12,500 nucleotides of DNA from Penaeus vannamei. Taxonomy: Eukaryota; Arthropoda; Malacostraca; Decapoda; Penaeidae. Location of the stretch: assembly GCF_042767895.1 (NCBI RefSeq), contig NC_091549.1:48443928-48456427 (forward strand). Reading direction: 5' to 3'. The position numbers were made by a program, and so were the translations under genes. This document shows positions 7,803-12,500 of this stretch, piece by piece. Under the pieces are notes generated by a model. That model made no database searches, was not told the DNA's origin, and was given only the letters and a program-made list of their open reading frames with translations. The first letter of the stretch is position 1, and every line of letters starts with the position of its first letter.

Positions 7803-8254
7803 AAGGAAAGATGAAAACGGGAAGAAAAAACAAACGGAAGAAAAGTAAAATAATAATAATAATAATAATAATAATAATCATAGTGAAAAAGGGAAAAAAA
7901 GATAATCAGAGTAAGAAAAAAAACAGATAAATCGTTGGAAAAAAAATGTTTCTGACGTTTGCCTACAAAAGGAAAAATGAAAACGGGAAGACAAAACAAA
8001 CGGAAGAAAAGTAAAAAAAAAGAAAATAATAAATAATCATAGTGAAAAAGGGAGAAAAAAATAATAATCAGAGTAAGAAAAAAAAACTGATAAATCGTTG
8101 GAAAAAAATGTTTCTGACATTTGCCTACAAAAGGAAAAATGAAAACGGGAAGACAAAACGGAAGAAAAGAACAGAAAAATAATGATAATAATAATAATAA
8201 TAATAATAATAATCATAGTGAAAAAGAGAAAAAAAAGATAAACAAAGTGAGAAA
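7803..8254. repeat. ~165-bp tandem repeat, about 2.7 units
   Basis: Units begin with AAGGAAARATGAAAACGGGA at 7803, 7969 and 8131, giving periods of 166 and 162 bp. The third unit stops at about 8254, where its GATAAATC part is missing. Within each unit lies an (AAT)n tract of different length: about 31 bp at 7849-7879, almost absent in unit 2 (about 8025-8037), and about 36 bp at 8179-8214. The right end of units 1 and 2 contains TGTTTCTGACRTTTGCCTAC, also found alone at 9211-9253. No protein is implied. Confidence 0.92.
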
Positions 8255-8413
8255 AAAAGTTGGACTCACCGTGTAGAAATACGACGAACCAGCTATTATA
8301 TTTTCATAAATACCGTACCATTTCTTTGTACATTTTTTTTTACACGTTAACCAAATAAAAAATAGAAAGTTACGAAGCTAAGCTATCCTTGCTTTTACGT
8401 GAATATTCATGTG

Positions 8414-8425
8414 GTGTACGTACAC
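8414..8425. other. 12-bp perfect palindrome GTGTACGTACAC
   Basis: This is a perfect self-complementary 12-mer in low-copy sequence. It could be a dimeric binding site or chance. Nothing nearby indicates a promoter. Confidence 0.6.
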
Positions 8426-8529
8426 GAATCCGCAAGTTGATGACCATGTACAGCTCTCACCACGGGAAGGGATAAAAAGAAGGTGAATTAATTGAATTAA
8501 ACGATCAAAATGACTGCCAGCAATAGGTT

Positions 8530-8601
8530 GAAGAGTAATAGGTGTCTTAGATAAAAGGAAATACAGTGAAGAGTTACAGGTGTCTCAGATAAAAGGAAAT
8601 A
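8530..8601. repeat. 38-bp tandem duplication
   Basis: Two copies start with GAAGAGT at 8530 and 8568 and share GGTGTCTYAGATAAAAGGAA. They match over 34 bp with three visible substitutions. A four-base joint separates them, giving a period of 38 bp. Confidence 0.88.
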
Positions 8602-8777
8602 TGAATGGAGTGTTTGATAAGCGAAGATAAGACATCGGTGCTTGATGTTTTGGGAGAAATATGTGAATGCGTTGGTAAGAGTAACGAATATATTTGAATA
8701 CACTAACAGTATCTTGTTTTTAGAGATATATGCGAGGACATATACATCTTTACATCCTATTTGTAAACCGCGCAGTG

Positions 8778-8796
8778 ATATATATATATATATATA
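8778..8796. repeat. Short (AT)n microsatellite
   Basis: About nine AT steps form this microsatellite. It is much shorter than the (TA)n tract at 9567. Confidence 0.95.
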
Positions 8797-9210
8797 AGCT
8801 GTGACATGTACTGAGGATAAATAGATAGCTTTGCCGAGAGAGAGAAATGTAAATTAACCGTAATTTACCTTGTGAGGATGCAGAAAATGGTGTAGCTTAT
8901 TTCGATGTTGAACTACGAATACTAAGCCAGGGAGTTCTCATTGTTCTGCGAGAGAAACGTATTTTATAACAACTATAACACCGCGCTGAATTCAGGATAT
9001 GTCTGCAATAGAATAACACTATTAGCGACTGACAGCACAGTATTCGCCGAAGCTGTACAGGACTACATGAATATTCAAGGTAACAGCGCTAGACCAACAA
9101 CGGTGTAATTAGCGGTAATCACCCCTTATCATCAGGGTGTGCTGACGATAGCAACACGACGGGAGAGGTGTATGTTAATAGAAAAGTCAGCGGCTAAAGA
9201 CTACAAAAAA

Positions 9211-9253
9211 TGATAAATCTTTGGAAAAAATGCTTCTGACGTTTGCCTACAAA
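9211..9253. repeat. Solitary partial copy of the ~165-bp repeat
   Basis: The 43 bp from TGATAAATC through GTTTGCCTACAAA match 8088-8131 and 7925-7969 with only a few differences. It lies about 950 bp from the tandem array and in the same orientation. Similarity ends after CTACAAA, and the same seven bases also sit just before the copy at 9201-9207. That could be a target-site-like direct repeat or chance. The segment therefore belongs to a dispersed family. Confidence 0.85.
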
Positions 9254-9259
9254 TCTTTC

Positions 9260-9320
9260 GCGGCTCATTAGCTATGCGCTAAGCAGAGCGGCGGTTTAAA
9301 TCTGCGGAACCGAAGCGCCG
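9260..9320 (+). other. tRNA-like T-arm / possible SINE remnant
   Basis: GGCGG-TTTAAAT-CTGCG (9290-9306) folds as a four-pair stem with a seven-base loop laid out like a tRNA T arm. GGTTTAAATCT at 9293-9303 matches the RNA polymerase III B-box consensus except for transitions. A perfect five-pair hairpin, TTAGC-TATGC-GCTAA (9268-9282), lies just upstream. A proper A box at tRNA spacing and an acceptor stem are missing, so this is not a functional tRNA gene. A decayed tRNA-derived SINE is possible. Confidence 0.2.
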
Positions 9321-9382
9321 TGTTTCATTTGCTAAGAAAGCGAAAGAGGAGAATTTTTTCCCTTTTTTTAAGGTCGAAAATG

Positions 9383-9397
9383 AGAGAGAGAGGGAGA

Positions 9398-9472
<75 letters not shown>

Positions 9473-9564
9473 AAGAGCAAGAGAGAGAGAGAGAGAAAGA
9501 ACAAGGGAGAGAGAGACAGAGAGACAGAGAGAGAGAAGAGACAGAGAGAGGAGGGAGCTAAAGA

Positions 9565-9566
<2 letters not shown>
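9383..9566. repeat. (GA)n microsatellite, left arm of compound array
   Basis: A pure (GA)35 run occupies 9401-9470. GA-rich sequence with CAAAG and GACA interruptions follows to the junction with (AT)n. Protein frames through it are artefacts. Confidence 0.96.

Positions 9567-9632
<66 letters not shown>
9567..9632. repeat. (AT)33 microsatellite
   Basis: This is 66 bp of uninterrupted AT between two GA arrays. It is self-complementary and can form a hairpin or cruciform. The Ile-Tyr frame is an artefact. Confidence 0.98.
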
Positions 9633-9985
<353 letters not shown>

Positions 9986-11960
9986 CACTACCCACAAACC
10001 TCCCAACCCCGCTACCCACAAGGCCCCCAAAAGACCCCAATTTCGAAAGAGCCCCTCGACCCCCCTACCCACAAACCTCCCAACCCCGCTACCCACACGG
10101 CCCCAAAAGACCCCAGTTTCGAAAGAGCCACTCGACCCCACTACCCACAAGGCCCCCAAAAGACCCCAATTTCGAAAGAGACCCTCGGCCCCACTACCCA
10201 CAAACCTCCCAACCCCGCTACCCACACGCCCCCAAAAGACCCCACTTTCGAAAGAGCCCTCGACCCCACTACCCACAAGGCCCCAAAAGACCCCAATTTC
10301 GAAAGAGCCCCTCGACGCCACTACCCACAAACCTCCCAACCCCGCTACCCACACGGCCCCAAAAGACCCCAGTTTCGAAAGAGACCCTCGACCCCACTAC
10401 CCACAAGGCCCCCAAAAGACCCCAATTTCGAAAGAGCCCCTCGACCCCACTACCCACAAACCTCCCAACCCCGCTACCCACACGGCCCCAAAGACCCCAG
10501 TTTCGAAAGAGCCCTCGACCCCACTACCCACAAGGCCCCCAAAAGACCCCACTTCGAAAGAGCCACTGACCCCACTACCCACAAGGCCCCCAAAAGACCC
10601 CAATTTCGAAAGAGACCCTCGACCCCACTACCCACAAACCCTCCCAACCCCGCTACCCACACGGCCCCAAAAGACCCCAGTTTCGAAAGAGACCCTCGAC
10701 CCCACTACCCACAAGGCCCCCAAAAGACCCCAATTTCGAAAGAGCCCCTCGACCCCACTACCCACAAAACCTCCCAACCCCTGCTACCCACACGGCCCCA
10801 AAGACCCCAGTTTCGAAAGAGCCCCTCGACCCCACTACCCACAAGGCCCCCAAAAAACCCCAATTTCGAAAGAGCCACTCGACCCCACTACCCACAAGGC
10901 CCCCAAAAGACCCCAATTTCGAAAGAGGCCCTCGACCCCACTACCCACAAACCTCCCAACCCCGCTACCCACACGGCCCCAAAAGACCCCAATTTCGAAA
11001 GAGTCCCTCGACCCCACTACCCACAAACCTCCCAACCCCGCTACCCACACGGCCCCAAAAGACCCCAGTTTCGAAAGAGCCCCTCGACCCCACTACCCAC
11101 AAGGCCCCCAAAAGACCCCAATTTCGAAAGAGCCCCTCGACCCCACTACCCACAAACCTCCCAACCCCGCTACCCACACGGCCCCAAAAGACCCCAGTTT
11201 CGAAAGAGCCGCTCGACCCCACTACCCACAAGGCCCCCAAAAGACCCCAATTTCGAAAGAGCCACTCGACCCCACTACCGACAAGGCCCCCAAAAGACCC
11301 CAATTTCGAAAGAGCCCTCGACCCCACTACCCACAAACCTCCCAACCCCGCTACCCACACGGCCCCAAAAGACCCCAGTTTCGAAAGAGCCCCTCGACCT
11401 CACTACCCACACGGCCCCAAAAGACCCCAGTTTCGAAAGAGCCCCTCGTCCCCCCCACCCACAAGGCCCCCAAAAGACCCCAGTTTCGAAAGAGCCACTC
11501 GACCCCACTACCCACAAGGCCCCCAAAAGACCCCAATTTCGAAAGAGCCCCTCGACCCCACTACCCACAAACCTCCCAGCCTCGCTACCCACACAGCCCC
11601 AAAAGACCCCAGTTTCGAAAGAGCCCCTCGACCCCACTACCCACAAGGCCCCCAAAAGACCCCAGTTTCGAAAGAGCCACTCGACCCCACTACCCACAAG
11701 GCCCCCAAAAGACCCCAATTTCGAAAGAGCCCCTCGACCCCACTACCCACAAACCTCCCAACCCCGCTACCCACACGGCCCCAAAAGACCCCAGTTTCGA
11801 AAGAGCCCCTCGACCCCACTACCCACAAGGCCCCCAAAAGACCCCAATTTCGAAAGAGCCACTCGACCCCACTACCCACAAGGCCCCCAAAAGACCCCAG
11901 TTTCGAAAGAGCCCCTCGATCACACTACCCCACAAACCCCAAACTCCACATTTCAAAGAA
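9986..11960. repeat. Two-tile (53/76 bp) satellite, ~31 units
   Basis: Each unit ends in TTTCGAAAGAG followed by CCCCTCGACC or a close variant. I located 31 TTTCGAAAG landmarks from 10041 to 11901 (one decayed at 10552), plus a degraded one near 11950. Spacings are 53 or 76 bp apart from 1-2 bp indels. In order they read LSLSLSLSSLSLSSLL, then SLSSLSSSLSSLSS (L long, S short). The long tile is the short tile plus 23 bp that duplicate the CTACCCACA module. Long tiles mostly carry CAGTTTCG and short ones CAATTTCG. Essentially no plus-strand stop triplets occur in the units. This produces a 717-codon Pro-rich frame (9860-12013) that wanders through all three phases of the repeat. I judge it non-coding. 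Confidence 0.95.
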
Positions 11961-12500
11961 CCTACCCCCAAAAGCCCCACTATCCGCAGAGTCCCATTTC
12001 TCCACCCACCTAACCCCTTCTTACCCCCCCACAAACTCCTTTCTCCCTTCCCCTACAAACCCCCCTTATACCCGTAAACCCCTTTCTCCACCCTTACAAA
12101 CCCCCTTCTCACTCCCTACAAACCCCTTCTGCCCCCTTCCCCCGCCACAAACCCCCTCCTCTCCCCCTCCCCCCGCCACAAACCCCTTCTCCCCCTCCCC
12201 CGCCACAGACCTCCTCCCTCTCCCCCTCCCCACAAACCCCCTCCTCCCCTTCTCTTTCCCTCCCCCCTTTTCTTCCCCTTCTCCCCTCCTTCTCCCCCGC
12301 CACAAACCCCCTTCTGCCCCCCCTATAAACCCCTTCTCCATCGCCCCTACAATCCCCCTTCTCACTCCCCCCCATAAACCCCCTTCTCACCCCCCACAAA
12401 CCCCCTTCTCCATCGCCCCCACAAACCCCCCTTCTCCCCCCACAACCCCCCTCATTCTTCTCCCCCCACAACCCCCCCATTCTCCTCCCCACACAAGCCC
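11961..12500. repeat. C-rich ACAAACCCC minisatellite, runs off the window
   Basis: Variable-length units of roughly 20-35 bp follow the pattern ACAAACCCCCTTCTCC plus a C/T-rich remainder, for example at 12054, 12095, 12118 and 12151, and again toward 12390-12430. The left edge (about 11950-12010) contains broken satellite units, so the two arrays may share ancestry or have merged. Gly-rich minus-strand frames (99 and 127 codons) are artefacts. The array is still running at the last base. Confidence 0.85.

Larger units (their letters stand above)
8255..9210. other. AT-rich low-copy sequence, no gene seen
   Basis: About 950 bp of complex AT-rich DNA with frequent stops. Smaller features inside it are listed separately: a 12-bp palindrome, a 38-bp tandem duplication and a short (TA)n. 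I found no exon-like open segment with convincing splice sites, no tRNA and no transposase remnant. Confidence 0.5.

Noticed and set aside
9120..9139. CACCC/GGGTG inverted repeat
   Set aside because: A five-pair stem is too short to be significant.
10041..11909. Heat-shock-element reading of TTTCGAAA
   Set aside because: Heat-shock elements need GAA and TTC modules separated by two bases; here TTC and GAA abut directly.
9986..11960. CRISPR-like array (regular repeats with spacers)
   Set aside because: The whole tile is conserved, including the would-be spacers. There are only two tile lengths, no cas-like genes, and the surroundings are eukaryote-like.

Overview
This window looks like intergenic or intronic DNA from a large, repeat-rich animal genome. 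It shows no operon structure and no ribosome-binding sites. No long open reading frame has normal protein composition. By eye, more than half of the 12.5 kb is simple-sequence or tandem repeat: (CT/GA)n, (CA)n, (TA)n, (TTC)n and (AAT)n, plus several minisatellites. This extreme density of mixed dinucleotide arrays is best known from decapod crustaceans, especially penaeid shrimps. The assignment rests on repeat style alone; no diagnostic gene is present.

Layout. 1-345 is AT-rich low-copy DNA. 346-1247 is a pyrimidine tract: (CT)n, then TCTR tetramers, then (CCCT)n mixed with a CCCATTCTCTCACC block. 1248-2285 is low-copy DNA holding three 9-bp near-palindromes at exact 22-bp spacing, a TGGTGT-rich stretch and a 41-bp tandem duplication. 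2286-2487 is a long (CA)n array. 2488-3545 is low-copy DNA that includes a second copy of an ~87-bp element first seen at 1493. Two purine arrays, 3546-4265 and 4607-4985, flank a short complex island. On the minus strand that island has a possible 117-nt phase-0 internal exon (4475-4591). 5389-5725 is a composite (TTC)n/spacer satellite. 5951-7256 is a ~20-bp C-rich minisatellite interrupted by an AT-rich block. 7504-7791 is a 24-bp minisatellite of 12 units. 7803-8254 is a ~165-bp tandem repeat of about three units, with a solitary partial copy at 9211-9253. 8255-9380 is AT-rich low-copy DNA. 9383-9747 is a (GA)n-(TA)33-(GA)n compound microsatellite. 9986-11960 is a satellite built of two tile lengths (53 and 76 bp), and it passes into a C-rich minisatellite that runs to the window end.

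Coding potential. The longest reading frames (717 codons over the satellite, and 190-280 codons over the GA/CT arrays) exist because the repeats contain few or no stop triplets. I call none of them genes. The exon-like island is the only segment with splice-compatible structure, and its confidence is low. No genes can be described as working together. The main interest is repeat architecture: a two-tile satellite with a potential G-quadruplex in essentially every unit, helically phased palindromes, and repeat copies whose differences record recombination and microsatellite growth.
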